Shown here piece after piece: positions 23,640-35,471 of a stretch of 64,000 nucleotides of DNA. The stretch is from positions 56,262,001 through 56,326,000 of the forward strand of contig NC_083691.1 in the NCBI RefSeq assembly GCF_033118175.1, written 5' to 3'. The stretch is from Dama dama (Eukaryota; Chordata; Mammalia; Artiodactyla; Cervidae). Below the pieces are notes generated by a model. That model ran no database searches. It saw only the letters and a list, made by a program, of their open reading frames with translations, and was not told the origin of the DNA. Position numbers and translations under genes: made by a program. How positions within the stretch are numbered: the stretch's first letter is position 1; each line of letters begins with the position of its first letter.

Positions 23640-24445
23640 ATCACTTAAAACAACAAAAATGTATTCTTTAATTCTGGAGATCTGAAGTCTAAAATCAAAG
23701 TGTTGTTGGACTTCCCTGATGGTCCAGTGAATAAGAATACACCCGCCAGTGCAGGGGACATGAGTTTGATCCCTGGTCCAGGAAGATTTCACATGCCACA
23801 GAGCAACTAAAGCCTGCTCACAACTACTGAGCTCCTGCCCTAGGGCCCATGAGCCACAACTACTGAGTCAATGAGCCACAAATAATGAAGCCTGCACGAT
23901 CTAGAGCCCACACTCTGCAACTACTGAGCCCGCATGCTACAATTACTGAAGTCCATGCGCCCAGAGCCAGTGCTGCACAAGAGAAACCACTGCAGAGACG
24001 CCTGCTCGCCACAACTAGAGAAAGCCCACGCACAGCAACAAAGACCCAGAGCAACCAAAAATAAATATATAATAAAATCAAGGTGTTGGAAGACCTTCAT
24101 TTCTTCTGGAAGCTTCAAGAAAGAATCCATTTCCTTGCCTTTTCTAGTTTCTAGAGGTAAAATGCATTCCTTAGCTTATGTCTTCTTCCTTCATCTTCAA
24201 AGCAAACCACTCCACCATATGGTTCTGTGGTCACACCTCCTTTTTTCAACATACCGGCGCCCTTTTATAAGGACTCTTGTGATTACAAAGGGCCCACCCA
24301 GGTAACCCTGGATAATCTCCCTATCTCAAGATCTCTAATCAAATGTGCAAGTTCCCTTTTGTCATGTAAGGTAACATATTCACAGGTTCTGGGTATTAGG
24401 ACAAGGACATCTTTGGGAGCCCATTATTCTATCATAGAATGTGAG
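23640..24445 (-). mobile_element. MaLR-type LTR (MLT1-like), split by a SINE
   Basis: 'caacaaaaatgtattcttta' and 'tctggagatctgaagtctaa' match the reversed end of MaLR LTRs. The rest continues after the SINE at 23706-24062. The subfamily is not resolved. Confidence 0.5.
23706..24062 (+). mobile_element. CHR-type SINE, long copy
   Basis: It starts 'ggacttccctgatggtcca', continues with the 'ccacaactactgagtca' type tail and ends in an A-rich AATAAATATATAATAAAA. The surrounding LTR sequence AAAATCAAAGTGTTG (left) and AAAATCAAGGTGTTG (right) is duplicated, marking the insertion site. Confidence 0.85.
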
Positions 24446-24728
24446 CACCTGCTTTGTTTCCAACACGAACCTAGACTCTAGGAAATCAGAGATGAATGAA
24501 CATGGCCCCTTCCCCTTGAACAGCTGAATTTCAGGCTTGAGGAAAGATTTACTTCTTTTAAAATGTAAACTTTCTTTGAGTTGATTATATCTTATTTTTC
24601 TTATAATAATTAGAAAGCAAATAATTAGACCTATAAATAATGTAAACGATGTTTTCTGTATTCAGCTTATTTTTATGAACTAATGCAAAATACAGCAACA
24701 GGATAAGAGACATAAAATAGTAATTTAC
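24446..24728. other. CHMP3 intron 2, exon-proximal part
   Basis: It contains a possible MIR remnant at about 24420-24540 and the intron side of the exon 2 donor. Nothing else is visible. Confidence 0.35.
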
Positions 24729-24789
24729 CTCTTATTTGCCTGTCAACAACTCTCATTTCCTTTCTTATCTTCAATGACCATTCATTGAC
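24729..24789 (-). CDS. CHMP3: CHMP3 exon 2 (residues 16-36)
   Basis: A short 61-bp exon encodes VNEWSLKIRKEMRVVDRQIR and the first base of the next codon (Asp36). This is residues 16-35 of CHMP3, the basic first helix involved in membrane contact. I found it by extending from exon 1, since it is too short to stand out as an open frame. The minus-strand acceptor is a T/C tract ending TTTTCCCCAG with the exon starting at 24789. The donor is AGAG/GTAAAT with GT at 24728-24727. The phases fit exon 1 (45 coding bases) and exon 3. In human, read-through transcripts from RNF103 join CHMP3 downstream of its first exon, which would use this acceptor. Confidence 0.95.
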
Positions 24790-25660
24790 CTGGGGAAAAT
24801 TTTAGAAAAGAAATTATAAGAGAACCAATACCTCTAATTCACCAAATTTTGAAAAATTTTCTATTAATTTTACATTTAATCCTGACACAATCTAGAAACA
24901 AAATAAGCTTATTTTGAAAGAAACTGCCTTAGGGCCAAATTCTATTTTTTTTTTTCTTTTAGTCTTTTTATTCAGAGTACATAGAAGTCTCAAACTATTC
25001 AAAGATTCCTATTCTGAAGGCAGTATGAAGCACTTTATACAAGATCTCTGAGAGAGTTCAACACCCTGCAGGTATATACAATTTTTCAAGAGGTGCATGG
25101 GGATAGAAAGGTTTTATGGGCAACAGATTTTTTTATTTCTATACATAATTATTTAAAAAACTGCTATACCTGTGTCATAAAAGTCCACCTTTTCCTTCTC
25201 CCCTTTAACAATTACCATTTCATTTTACAAAAGAAATATTTCTCCAGCCTACATGTCTTTTACTATGATAGATTTCCCCGAGAGGCAAAAACCTCTGAAG
25301 CACACAACATAAAGCCAGCTAGAAATACTGGTGTAGGTGTTGAGAAAGTAGTGAATGACTCTAATGACTGCCACATTCTTATGCATTTTCCCCTAGTCCT
25401 TCAGTTTCAAAAATGAAGGAAAATCATTTATCAGTTGATAAATCATTAAAACTAAATTTTACATTAAATCAATATGTGCTTTTTGGCATATGATCCAGAA
25501 GTTCAAAGAACTAAGTGATGCTGATATACAAAATCCTTTCCACTACCATCTACTTATTAATATTAACGATGTTTCCCAACATTTGAGTCTAATAAAACAT
25601 AAAATAGGACTTTCTTCTAGTTGAGGCACCTCACGATGAGGATCTCTTGTCTACACCACT
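24790..25660. other. CHMP3 intron 1, no clear feature
   Basis: A/T-rich intronic DNA with the exon 2 acceptor tract at its left end. The open frame at 25093-25416 has no recognisable domain. Confidence 0.35.
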
Positions 25661-25661
25661 G

Positions 25662-26098
25662 TCATGCCATCCAAGGGCCCTTGGCTGTTGGCACAGATCT
25701 TCAGACATAAGAAGATGGTCACAGTCATGGCAACTGTCTCTGTAGGTGAATGGGTTACCCCAGAGTTGACCCACCTGCACAAAGCTACAACACAAGCTCC
25801 CAGCAACAGTTCTACTTCTCAGGAAGGAGCAATTAGTTGGCATGGACCTCAGTGTCCATGTGAAGGGTGGTGGTCACATAGCCCAGACTTTTGCAATCTA
25901 CCAGTCTACCTTCAAAGCCCTGGTGATCTTACTATCAGAAATATGTAGACAGGTGTCCAAAAAAAAAAAAAAAAGATCAAAGACATCCTCAACCAAGGTG
26001 AGGACACTGAACACTGTTAGTAGCTGCAAATTCAAATGTCTGGAGACCCTGGTGCCCATGATTACTACCAGAAACTCTACCAATCATGAGGATCAGGG
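25662..26098 (+). pseudogene. RPS16 processed pseudogene
   Basis: An intronless, decayed copy of the 40S ribosomal protein S16 mRNA lies antisense to CHMP3 in its intron 1. It starts with an ATG at 25664 reading MPSKGPWLLAQIF, close to the S16 N-terminus. The middle is recognisable in another frame as VKGGGHIAQTFAIYQS with FKALV at about 25860-25925. The end preserves the nucleotides of the tail at about 26048-26090 ('ctaccagaaactctaccaat'). Several frameshifts, a divergent segment after residue 30 and an A16 run at about 25961-25976, within a lysine-rich part of the gene, rule out function. Sequence near 26130-26155 is A-rich but is not a clean poly-A tail. Confidence 0.85.
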
Positions 26099-26389
26099 TT
26101 AACCTTTGTAATAAACAATGGTTGTAGGATTTAAGGTAAAAAATAATAATAAGATAAAACAGGAATGGAATTGATGCTGAACTCTTTAGCACTCATCCAT
26201 AGATACATGAACTAAATGGCACTAAAAAATTCATACCCTTAGGATGAATTTCCAATAAATTTTATTTATAATGACTTTAAAACCACTATTTAACAAAGTC
26301 TATAAAATATTTATTATACAACAACTCTAACTCCCAGATGAAATATTAAAGAACTTAAAACTGCATAGTTATACAATTTAAAAAGTTAA

Positions 26390-26964
26390 TCTTAGGTTTA
26401 TATATACATTTTAAGTGAAATTCACATAATGCACACTTAGCCATTTTAAAATGTATAATTCAGTGGCATTTAGTGCTTTCACTATGTTCAAAAACCAACT
26501 CTCTCTAGTCTCAGAACTTTTTTAGTATGTCAGACGAACACACTATACCCTATAATCTTCCCCTATGACCACCCTCCTCCCCACTCTGTAGTGACTACTA
26601 ATTTGCTATTCTATATCTTTTGATATGCTTATTTGGGATATTTAATATAAAATAAATCATAGAATATGTGGTCTTTCATGTCTGGCTTCTTTCATTTAGT
26701 ATAGTGGTTTGGAAGTTCCTCCATGTTGTAGCATGTATCAATACTTCAGTCCTTTCTATGGCTGAAGAATATGGCATGGTATGTACATACAATACAACTT
26801 ATTTAGCTATTCATCTACTGATGAACATTTGGGTTGGTTTCATTTTCTGGTTACTGTGAATGTGCTGCTATGAACAAACACAAGTATTTGATTGAGTACC
26901 TATTTTCAGTTCTTTTGGGTATATACATAGGAGTGGAATTGTTGGGTCATATGATAATTTTGGT
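26390..26964 (-). mobile_element. L1 LINE 3' part, reversed
   Basis: 'tggcatttagtgctttcact', 'gctgaagaatatggcatggt' and 'aggagtggaattgttgggtc' are reversed L1 3' sequence. It continues at 27187 after a BovB-derived insertion. Confidence 0.75.
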
Positions 26965-27180
26965 CACCTGAGGCAAACAGCCAGCTCACTGGAAAAGTCC
27001 CTGATGCTGGGAAAGATTGAGGACAGAAGGAGAAGAGGGCATCAGAGGATGAGATGGTTGGATGGCATCACCCATGCAATGGACATGAACTTGGAGACGG
27101 TGAGGGACAGGGAGGCCTGGCGTGCTGCAGTCCATGGGGCCGCAAAAGAGTCGGACATGACTGGGTGACTGAACAAACTA
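26965..27180 (+). mobile_element. BovB 3' end insertion in L1
   Basis: Starting 'cacctgaggcaaacagccag' and ending 'gactgggtgactgaacaaac', this is the terminal part of BovB in sense orientation. It interrupts the reversed L1. Confidence 0.85.
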
Positions 27181-27186
27181 ATTAAA

Positions 27187-28870
27187 ATGTTAATTCTATT
27201 TTATATTTTTGAGGAACTCCAAAACTCTTTTTCAAAGGGGCTTCACCATTTTACATTCCCACAAGCAATGTACAAAGGTTCCTACTTCTCCATGTCCTTG
27301 TCAACACTTGTTATCTTTCAACTGTTTAATTACAGCAAATCTGTTGAAACTATTGAAAGAGTATCTCATTGTGAATTTGATTTGCATTTCCTTAATAACC
27401 AATGAAGCTAAATATCTTTTCACATACTTGTTGGCCATTTCTATCAATATATCTCCCTTGGAGAAATGTCTGTTAATGTCTTCTATCCATTTTTAAGATC
27501 AGTTCCCTTTTTATTGTTAAGTGTATGAATTTTTTATATATTCTGATAGTAGATCCTTATTGGACATATAATTTGCAAATATTTTCTCCCATTCCGTAGG
27601 TTATCTTTTCACTTTCTTGTTAATGTCCTTTGGTGCACAAAGGCACTAATTCTGAGAAATTCCAATTTGTCTTTCTTCTGTTGCTTATGCTTCTGGTGTT
27701 ATAGCAAAAGAATCCATTGTCAGATACGCAGTCATGAAGACTTACCCTTAAGTTTTTTCTAAGAGTTTTATAGCTTTAGGTCAAAGACTTTAATTTAGGT
27801 CTTTGATCCATTTTGAGTTAATCTCTGTGTATGGAGTGAGGTAAGAGCCCAGCTTCATTTCTTTACATGTGGATACCCACTTGTCACAGACCGTATATTG
27901 AAGAGACTATCTTTCACTGAATAATCCTGGCACTCTTATAGAAAATCAACTGGCCACAGGTGTATGGGTTTATTTCTGGAGTCTCAATCCTATTCCACTG
28001 ATTGATCTATATATCTAACCTTATGCTAATTGCACACTATTTTAATTACAGTAACTTTATAGTAATTTCTGGAGTTATGAACTATGAGTCCTTCAAATTT
28101 GTTTTTCTTTTTCAGTATGGCTTTGGCTATTTGGAATCTGCTGTATTCCATATGAATTTGAAGCTCAACCTCTCCATTTCTGCAAGGAAGACATTTGGAA
28201 TTGTGATAGACACTGCACTGAACCTGCAGATAACTTCTGGAAGTACTGCCACTTTAACAACATTAAGTCTTGCAATCCATAAACCTGGAATTTCTTCTTG
28301 CAACTTTTTTGCAATTTTCAGTGTATACATGTTTTGCTTCCTTGGTTAAATTTATTCCTCAGTATTTTATCCTTTTGGATACTACTGTAAATGAAAATTT
28401 ACAAAATTCAAACTTTCCTTTTATAGATTTTTCATTGTGAGTGTAAAAAACACAACTGATTTTTAAAAATACCTTGGAACCTGCAATTCTGTTGAATTCA
28501 CTTACAACTAATTTTCTGGTGCATTAGGAATCTTTAGAGTGCTCTATTTGTGGAATCATGTTATCAACAAATTAATAGGTTTACTTCTTATCAGTGTGGA
28601 TGCCTTTTATTTCTTTCTCTTGCCCAACTGCACTGGCTAGGACTTCTAATGCAGTGTTTAGTAGTAGCAAAAGCTGGTATCTCTGTCTTGTTCCTGATCT
28701 TACAGGAAAAGTTTTCAATCTTTCACAATTTATAATGTATAACTAAGTATCATGTTGGCTGCAGATTTTTATAAATGGCCTTTATCATGTTAGGAAAGTT
28801 TCCTTATCATGTTAGGAAAGTTTCCTTCTATTCCTAGTTTGCTGAGTATTTTTATCATAAAAAGTATGTA
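27187..28870 (-). mobile_element. L1 LINE, reversed, continuation
   Basis: Reversed L1 ORF2 sequence from 'gaggaactccaaaactcttt' through 'tgttaggaaagtttccttct'. A minus-strand segment at 28330-28127 still reads as L1-like protein. It includes a 22-bp tandem duplication at about 28784-28827. Confidence 0.85.
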
Positions 28871-29090
28871 CATACTTTTGTTCTAAGTATAATAAATTAT
28901 TTTAAGCATAAAAGTATTACTTTAGAAGAAATCTATGGGAGAAAGTGCAACGTAAAAAAAAAATAAAAAAAAAAAAAAGAAAGAAATTCCCCTTTCAAGG
29001 AGAAAAAATAAAAATGTCTGAAATAAAAATGTCTGATTATAAATCAACATTGACAGGTATCAAATCACTGTGATATATTTTTAAAAGAGT
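28871..29090. repeat. A-rich simple sequence
   Basis: An A-rich stretch with a poly-A/AAAAT region at about 28952-28985 and a tandem 'aaataaaaatgtctga' at about 29006-29038. Confidence 0.5.
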
Positions 29091-30484
29091 AATTATACAC
29101 TTCCATTTAAACATATTTACAATATACCAAAACCTCTCTTGAGATAATTTGACAGATGGAACAGAGAGCAAATAAGTAAGGATATAGCTGACCTGATCAG
29201 AACTATCAACTTGATCTAGTCAACATTTACAGAATACTCTAACAACAGAATGCATACACTTCTCAAGCTTTCAGGGAAACACTTCTCAAGACAGACCTCT
29301 TTCTGGGCCATAATACACATACTCTAACAATTTAAAAAAACAGAAATCATACAAACTGTGTTCTGAGATCATGATGGAATGAAGCTAGAAATCAATACCA
29401 GAAAAATCCCCAAATATCTGGAGATTAAACAACACACATCTAAATAACATGGGTCAAAGCAAAAGTCTCAATAGAAATCTAAAATTATTTTGAATTAAAT
29501 GAAAGTGAAAATAAATACAACTTATGAAAATGTGCAGGATGCAGCAAAAACATTAGGAAATTAATTTATGGCATTAAATGCATATATTAGAAAAGAAGAG
29601 CTCTAATCATCAATAATCTAAGATTCCACCTTAGGAAACTAAAGAAAGAATAGAAATTTAAGCATCAAGCAAGCAGAAGAAAAGAAATAAAAAAATTAAG
29701 AGAATCTCAGGGAAACTGAAGAGAGGAAAGTAACAGAAAATCAATGAAGCCAAAATCTGGCTCTTTAAAAAGATCAATAAAATAAATAAGCTTTTAGCCA
29801 AACTAACAAAGAAAAAAAAGAGAAGACAAGTTTACCAATATCAGAAGTACAAAAGGGGTCATCAACTATTGAGTCCATGGAGAATGAAAAGACAATGAAA
29901 GAATATTATGAACAATTCTATGCTCACAAGTTTGGTAAATTAGATGAAAGGGACCAACTACTTAAAAGCCTACTAAAATCCATGCGAGAAGTAGATTATC
30001 TAAATAAGACTATCATTATTAAAACAATTGAATCAGTAGTTAATAACTTGCTAACAAAGAAAGTAACAGGCCCAGACAGTTTCACTACTGAATTCTACCA
30101 GACTTATGGAAGAAATGATACCAATTCTCTACAAAATCTTCAAGAAAATATGAGGGAATACTTCTTAACTTATTCTACAAGGCTAGCATTATCCTAATAT
30201 CAAAACAAGATAAAGACATTACAAGAAGGGAAAACTACAGACCAGTCTATCTCATGAATGCAAAAATTCTCAACAAAATGTTAGCAAATTGAATGCAAAA
30301 TTATATAAAAAGAATTATAAACCATAACCAAGTGTGATTTATTCTAGGTATGCAAGACTGGTTCAACATTCAAAACTTGGTCACCATAATCCACTACACA
30401 TCAATAGATTAGATAAGAAAAATCATATGCATTGACATGAAAAAACCATTTGACAATATCCTATATACACAATAAAAACTCTCC
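29091..30484 (+). mobile_element. L1 LINE ORF2 fragment, sense
   Basis: Degraded L1 ORF2 in plus orientation: endonuclease/RT linker sequence, then early RT with VTGPDSFTTEFYQTY-like residues at about 30066-30110. It is broken by stops, and is interrupted at about 30485 by a BovB element. It resumes at about 33085. Confidence 0.8.
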
Positions 30485-33084
30485 ATGAATGATCTCTGTT
30501 TGTTTCCAAGGCAAACCATTCAATACCACAGCAATCCAAGTCTATGCCCTGACCAGTAATGCTGAAGAAGTTGAAGTTCAATGGTTCTATGAGGTCTTAC
30601 AAGACCTTCTAGAACTAACACCCAAAAAAGAAGTCCTTTTCATTATAGGGGACTGGAATGCAAAAGTAAGAAGTCAAGAGCTACCTGGAGTAACAGGCAA
30701 ATTTGGCCTTGGAGTACAGAATGAAGCAGGGCAAAGGCTAATAGAGTTTTGCCAAGAGAACACACTGGTCATAGCAAACACCCTCTTCCTACAACACAAG
30801 AGAAGACTCTACACATGGACATCACCAGATGGATGACTCTACATGGACATCACCAGATGATGGAAGACTCTACACATGGACATACCGAAATCAGATTGAT
30901 TACATTCTTTGCAGCCAGAGATGGAGAAGTTCTATACAGTCAGCAAAAACAAGACCAGGAATTGACTGTGGCTCAGATCATGAACTCCTTATTGCCAAAT
31001 TCAGACTTAAATTGAAGAAAGTAGGGAAATTCACTAGACCATTCCGATATGACCTAAATCAAATCCCTTATGATTATACAGTGGAAGTGAAAAGTAGATT
31101 CAAGGTGTTAGATCTGATAGAGTGCCTGAAGAATTATGGATGGATGTTCGTGACATTGTACAGGAGGCAAAACCATCCCCAAGAAAAAGAAATGCAAAAA
31201 GGCAAAATGGTTGTCTGAGGAGGCCTCACAGATAGCTGTGAATAGAAGAGAAGTGAGAGGCAAAGGAGAAAAGAAAAGATATACCCATTTGAATGCACAG
31301 TTCCAAAGAATAGCAAAGAGTGATAAGAAAACCTTCCTTAGTGATCAATGCAAAGAAACAGAATGAAAACAATAGACTGGGAAAGACCAGAGATCTCTTC
31401 AAGAAAATTAGAGATACCAAGAGACTATTTCATGTGAGGATGGGCACAATAAAGAACAGAAATGGTATGGACTTAACAGAAGCAGAAGATATTAAGAAGA
31501 CGTGGCAAGAATACACAGAACTACACAAAAAAGATCTACATGACCCAAATAATCATGATGGTGTGATCATTCACCTAAAGCCAGACATCCTAGAATGCGA
31601 AGTCAATGGGCCTTAGGAAGAAATCACTACAAACAAAGCTAGTGGAGGTGATGGAATTCCAGTTGAGCTCTTTCAAATCCTAAAAGATGATGCTGTGAAA
31701 GTGCTGCACTCAATATGCCAGCAAATGTGGAAAACTCAGCAGCGGCCACAGGACTGGAAAAGGTCAGTTTTCATTCCAATCCCAAAGAAAGGCAGTGCCA
31801 AAGAATGCTCAAACTACTGCACAACTGTACTCATCTCACATGCTAGCAAAATAATGCTCAGAATTCTCCAAGCCAGGCTTCAATAGTACATGAACCGTGA
31901 ACTTCCAGATGTTAAAGCTGGATTTAGAAAAGGCAGAGGAACCAGAGATCAAATTGTCAACATCCATTGGATCACTGAAAAAGCGAGAGAGTTCCAGAAC
32001 AACATATATTTCTGCTTTATTGACTATGCCAAAGCCTTTGACTGTGTGGATCACAACAAACTGTGGAAAATTCTTAAAGAGATGGAATACCAGACCACCT
32101 TACCTACCTCCTGAGAAATCTGTATGCAGGTCAAGAAACAACAGTTAGAACTGGACATGGAACAATAGACTGGTTCCAAATCAGGAAAGGAGTACATCAA
32201 GGCTGTATATTGTCACCCTGCTTATTTAACACATATGCAGAGTACATCATGAGAAATGCTGGGCTGGATGAAGCACAGCTGGAATCAAGACTGCTGGGAG
32301 AAATATCAATAACCTCAGATCTGCAGATGACACCACCCTTATGGCACAAAGTGAAGAAGAACTAGAGCCTCTTGATGAAAGTGAGAGTGAAAAGTTGGCT
32401 TAAAAGTAAACATTCAGAAAACTAAGATCATGGCATCTGGTCCCACCACTTCATGGCAAATAGATGGGGAAATAAGGGAAACAGTGACAGACTCTATTTT
32501 GGGGGGCTCCAAAATCACTGCAGATGATGACTGCAGCCATGAAATTAAAAGACACTTGCTCCTTGAAAGAAAAGTTATGACCAACCTAGACAGCACCTTA
32601 AAAAGCAGAGACATTACTTTGCTGACAAAGGTCCATCTAGTCAAAGTTTTGGTTTTTCCAGTAATCATGTATGGATGTGAGAGTTGGACTATAAAGAAAG
32701 CTGAGCACCGAAGAATTGATGCTTTTGAACTGTGGTGTTGGAGAAGACTCTTAAGAATCCCTTGGACAGCAAGGAGATTCAACCAGTCCATCCTAAAGGA
32801 GATCAGTCCAGAATATTCATTGGAAGGACTGATGCTGAAGCTGAAACTCCATTACTTTGGCCACCTGATGCGAAGAACTGACTCATCTGAAAAGACCCTG
32901 ATGATGGAAAAGATTGAAGGCCGGAGGAGAAGGGGATGACAGAGGATGAGATGGTTGGATGGCATCACCAACTCAATGGACATGAGTTTGAGTGAACTCC
33001 AGGAGTTGGTGATGGATAGGGAAGCCTGGCGTACTGCAGTCCATGGGGTCGCAAAGAGTCAGACACAACTGAGTGACTAAACTG
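30485..33084 (+). mobile_element. 5'-truncated BovB (RTE) LINE
   Basis: This is the longest BovB copy in the window, 2.6 kb in sense orientation. The 5' part encodes the end of the APE-type endonuclease (30489-30836; IIGDWNAKVR and the terminal YTWTSPDG can be read). The RT region follows: about 31890-32114 reads IDYAKAFDCVDHNKLW. A region near 32310-32330 corresponds to the catalytic box, with the usual Tyr before Ala-Asp-Asp read as Ser. The ORF2 C-terminus is open at 32430-32939, and the 3' end is 'cagacacaactgagtgacta'. Multiple frameshifts and stops make it inactive. It sits inside an older L1. Confidence 0.92.
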
Positions 33085-34222
33085 AATTATAAACCTGAAT
33101 AAAAGGAAAATCCCTCAAGTTAATTTTTAAAAAACTGCAGCTTCCTCCACCCCAAGCTATAGGTAACAATATAACCAAGGGCAAGAAATTAGAAGCCTTC
33201 CCCTCTAATATCAGGAACAAGGCAAGGATATAATTTCTGTCTACTCCTATTCAATGTGTAATGAAGTCCTAGCGAGTACAATAAGAAAAGGAAATAAAAG
33301 ATATACAAATTTGGGATGAAACAAAGTGATATTTTCTGTTGATTCTTTGGGATGTATATCCAAAAAAATCACCAAGAACTCCAAGAACTAACAAGCAAAT
33401 ACAGAGGGGTCATAGGACATAAGGTTGATACACAAAAGTTAACTGCTTTCAAATACACCAGTAATAAGTGGTCAGAAATTTTATTTTATTTATTTATTTA
33501 TTTTTTGATCAGAAAGTTTAAAAACATTTAGTAGAGCACCATAGAAAACAATAAAACACTTGGGTATAAATCTAACAATATGTATAGGATCTACCTGTAG
33601 AAACCTACAAAACATTAATGAAAGAAAAAAATAAATAAATAAATGGAGAGATAGTCCATGTTCATGTATCAGAAGACTAAACATTAAGATATCAGTTCTT
33701 TCCAACTTCATTTGTAGATTCAATGCAATCTCAATCAAATCACCAGTCTATTTTGTAGATATCAACAAACTGATTTAAAAGTTTATATGGAAAGGCAAAT
33801 GCCCTGGAATAGCCAAGATAAAAGTGAAGAGAAACAAAGCTGGAAGATGCCCTATTACCCAATTTCAAGATTTAATATAAAGCTACAGTGTTCGAGCTTC
33901 CCTGATGGCTCAACAGCTAAAGAATCTACCTGCAATGCAGGAGACACAGGAGATGGAGGTTCAATCCCTGGGTTAGGAAGATCCCCTGGAGAAGGAAATG
34001 GGAACCGACTCCAGTATTCTTGCATGAAAAATCCCAAGGACCGAGGAACCTGGTGGGCTATACTACATTGGGCTGCAAAGAGTAAGACACGACTGAGCAA
34101 CCTGGCACAGTATTCAAGACAGAGCAGTTGTCTAAAGAATAGACACACAGATCAATGGAACAGAATACAGAGTCTAGAATTAGACCCACACAAATATACT
34201 CAACTGATCATATAACAAATAG
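33085..34222 (+). mobile_element. L1 LINE ORF2 fragment, continuation
   Basis: Sense L1 sequence resumes ('ctcctattcaatgtgtaatg', 'aatagccaagataaaagtga', 'gacacacagatcaatggaac'). It is split again by a Bov-tA SINE at 33894-34108. Confidence 0.8.
33894..34108 (+). mobile_element. Bov-tA SINE in L1
   Basis: It runs from 'gagcttccctgatggctca' to 'agacacgactgagcaacct'. Flanking ACAGTGTTC and ACAGTATTC are the likely target duplication. Confidence 0.85.
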
Positions 34223-34510
34223 ATTTTTTTTTTATTACAATGGACAGTAACTAGTTTTGGAATGCCCTAAATTCACATCTTCCCAATAATGCTGATTAAG
34301 CACAATCTCCATTTTATTAACACCCTAAAATGATAAATCCTACTTTGTTTATACTTGAAGTATATCTATAATTAGAAGCATTGAAGTATGAAGTGGAACA
34401 ATTCAATAACTATGTAAAAGGTGGCAGCTAACTGAACAACAAGTTCACACAAGTACCAGAAAATCTTGCTTTCCCCAAATGTTAACAATAGTCAGAAAAG
34501 TAGTTAAAGA
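34223..34510. other. CHMP3 intron 1, A/T-rich, no clear feature
   Basis: Nothing assignable. Confidence 0.3.
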
Positions 34511-34925
34511 ATATATTCTCTGAATTTGGTCTTCGAGTCTCAGCTTAATTGTTACTTTGGGAGGCCTTCTGTGACCCCTAGGGTAAGTTAAACCCATCTG
34601 CAGTATAACTAGACAGAACCCTAACAGTTCAGTTCAGTCACTCAGTCGTGTCCGACTCCATGGACTGCAGCACGCCAGGCTTCCCTGTCCATCACCAATG
34701 CCTGGAGTTTACGCAAACTCATGTCCATTGAGTCTCTTTTATAATTATTATGTTAATTATATTAAACTAATATAATTATATATAACTAATATAGTGATAT
34801 TAATGTGCATACATATTATAGACTGTACATTCCAGAAGGTCAAAGACCTTTTCTTATTCACTAACTCCTTGCACAAAGTCTGACACAGAGGAAATGCTCA
34901 ATAAATACCTGTTGAATTTAACTGG
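34511..34925 (+). mobile_element. L2-like LINE remnant, interrupted
   Basis: 'ttgggaggccttctgtgacc' and, after the insertion at about 34625-34735, 'tgacacagaggaaatgctca' with 'ataaatacctgttgaattta' fit the L2 3' end. The call is by eye. Confidence 0.5.
34625..34735 (-). mobile_element. BovB-tail fragment
   Basis: 'gttcagttcagtcactcagt' through 'aaactcatgtccattgagtc' is a reversed short BovB 3' end inserted in the L2-like sequence. Confidence 0.8.
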
Positions 34926-35455
34926 ATAAAACATGTGTTGTCAAGAAGGGCCATAAAAATCTCAGTCATCAGAAACACCAAAAAACTACACAAACTTTAT
35001 ACATGTGTCTTTAAATGTCTGAGAAAAAGATTCATTAAATCCATCAAAATTTTTTCATTAACTTACAAAATGGAAAGGGATTTTGTGAAAGAAAAACTTC
35101 TGTAAGAGAAATGGGAATAATCAAGATCATCCAGCCACAACTCTGATCAGTAGTTATCAATCTGACTGCACAGCTTGCACTAGTTTAAATAGTAATGAGA
35201 GTATTTTCCCAGAACCTTCTTATTTTATGAACGGCAAAACTAAGGCCAAACATTGAAGATAATAATCTTTACTAACATCAAAAATTCAGTTCTACAACAA
35301 CAAGCATCTTAGAATACATACAAGCCACAAAATGTTCATTATATTATGCTATTCAGTTTGCAAAGTAATGTCATACTCTTACCTCACTTAAGCACCCCAA
35401 TTTTTATTTTACCAGGGAGTAAAGCTGAGTAAGTTGCCCGAGGGAACTAATATTT
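34926..35455. other. CHMP3 intron 1, no clear feature
   Basis: Ordinary intronic sequence. Its right part, with 'taccagggagtaaagctgag', may be a MIR remnant. Confidence 0.3.
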
Positions 35456-35471
35456 ACTGTTCTAGTATCTA

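Noticed and set aside
25664..25948. A 94-codon plus-strand frame as an active S16 ribosomal protein gene
   Set aside because: After the first 15 or so residues it loses similarity, and the rest of S16 is in other frames with stops.
32430..32939. A 169-codon plus-strand open frame as a gene
   Set aside because: It is the C-terminal part of the BovB ORF2 inside a larger decayed BovB copy.
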